Below, in pieces: positions 63,918 through 64,000 of a stretch of 64,000 nt of DNA. Under the pieces are notes generated by a model. That model ran no database searches. It was given only the letters and a program-made list of their open reading frames with translations, and was not told the DNA's origin. Every line of letters starts with the position of its first letter. The stretch's first letter is position 1. Position numbers and translations under genes: made by a program. Source of the stretch: Cinclus cinclus (lineage: Eukaryota > Chordata > Aves > Passeriformes > Cinclidae); assembly GCF_963662255.1 (NCBI RefSeq), contig NC_085072.1, forward strand, positions 7,837,001 to 7,901,000, read 5' to 3'.

Positions 63918-64000
63918 CATTGTGACACCACAGAGGTTAAGAGAAGCAAGGAACCATTGTGACCCAATGCAGGCTAAAAATCTAAGAATCCCGTTTGACA
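63918..64000 (+). repeat. Partial monomer at right edge
   Basis: A1, A2 and ten bases of A3 are present; CTAAGAATCCC resembles class g. The array continues beyond the window. Confidence 0.9.

Larger units (their letters stand above)
1..64000 (+). repeat. Satellite array of 220-bp monomers filling the window
   Basis: Head-to-tail monomers start with CATTGTGACACCACAG at 95 and then every 220 bases, with small phase shifts only after 29.4 kb. There are 290 complete monomers, all in one orientation; I found no inversion, transposon, gene or unique stretch between them. A consensus monomer counted by hand has A 72, C 45, G 60 and T 43, so about 48% GC and 60% purine on the + strand. CpG is rare. 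Array size and nesting point to eukaryotic heterochromatic or macrosatellite DNA; the species and chromosomal location cannot be told from the sequence. I do not recognise the family. Confidence 0.99.
29355..64000 (+). repeat. Right domain: h-containing monomers with 1-2 bp length changes
   Basis: Net phase drift is +23 bases over 157 monomers. Insertions: +1 at 21 class h monomers, +2 at three (51896, 52778, 58944), and +1 near 56070 (GTGAACACCAGG). Deletions of 1 bp: near 30925 and 39727 (AAGCTGGAACC), 50131 (CCAGGGGCG), 55289 and 61015 (CAAATATTCATTG). Order from 29355: h-e-a-e-f-g-b-x-b-h-f-e-d-f-g-b-c-g-f-b-c-b-c-b-c-g-f-g-b-c-b-c-g-f-c-e-h-e-f-g-h-e-a-e-f-g-b-x-b-h-f (to 40577), where x is an e/g mixture. 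From 40578 classes mix more freely, with h, f, e, c and b dominant. Confidence 0.85.

Noticed and set aside
1..64000. CRISPR array (regular repeats with spacers of 36-37 bp)
   Set aside because: All units are homologous to one another; there are no constant repeats separated by unrelated spacers, and no cas genes.
1..64000. CENP-B box, which would mark a centromeric satellite
   Set aside because: I found no TTCG...A..CGGG arrangement; CpG is too rare. Centromere identity is neither supported nor excluded.
1..64000. Internal inversions or palindromic arms
   Set aside because: All monomers read in the same direction; only short dyads of about 11-12 bp were seen.

Overview
The whole 64 kb window is one uninterrupted tandem satellite array. 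I see no protein-coding gene, RNA gene, transposable element, CRISPR array or unique sequence. It holds 290 complete monomers in one orientation, flanked by a 94-base partial monomer at the left edge and an 83-base partial at the right edge, so the array continues past both ends. The lengths close exactly: 94 + 290x220 + 23 extra bases + 83 = 64,000. The source is a eukaryote; a vertebrate is plausible but unproven. I do not recognise the family by name.

The repeat is nested. A monomer of 220 bp consists of two 110-bp halves (A and B), about 77% identical by hand count on a consensus monomer. Each half consists of three units of 37, 36 and 37 bp, all beginning with a version of YATTGTGACACCA. 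Monomers fall into eight recurring classes, named a-h here by private variants in the A2-B2 region. Blocks of several monomers are in turn duplicated as higher-order units of 660 bp, 882 bp, about 1.98 kb, 5.3 kb and about 8-8.8 kb.

There are two domains. From 1 to about 29.35 kb, all 133 complete monomers are exactly 220 bp, with no net indel, and only classes a-g occur. From 29,355 onward a new class, h, appears 24 times. It carries a 1- or 2-base insertion in unit A3 that creates TATAAAAAG or a close variant. These insertions account for almost all length change; the rest is five 1-bp deletions and one other 1-bp insertion. Segmental duplications cover most of the window. The clearest are 13.8-19.1 kb copied at 20.1-25.5 kb, a direct tandem pair at 23.8-31.7 and 31.7-40.5 kb, and 52.3-57.3 kb copied at 58.4-63.7 kb.

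The most interesting signal is in class g. Its A3 unit contains CACCAGGGGGCGC in a 19-base context close to the vertebrate CTCF consensus. At least 23 exact copies occur, all on the + strand and spaced by multiples of about 220 bp. If CTCF binds them, the array would be a co-oriented, amplified CTCF platform comparable in principle to the DXZ4 macrosatellite. TATA-like class h sites and AATAAA in class b lie on the same strand. These functional readings are inference; the repeat architecture is seen directly.
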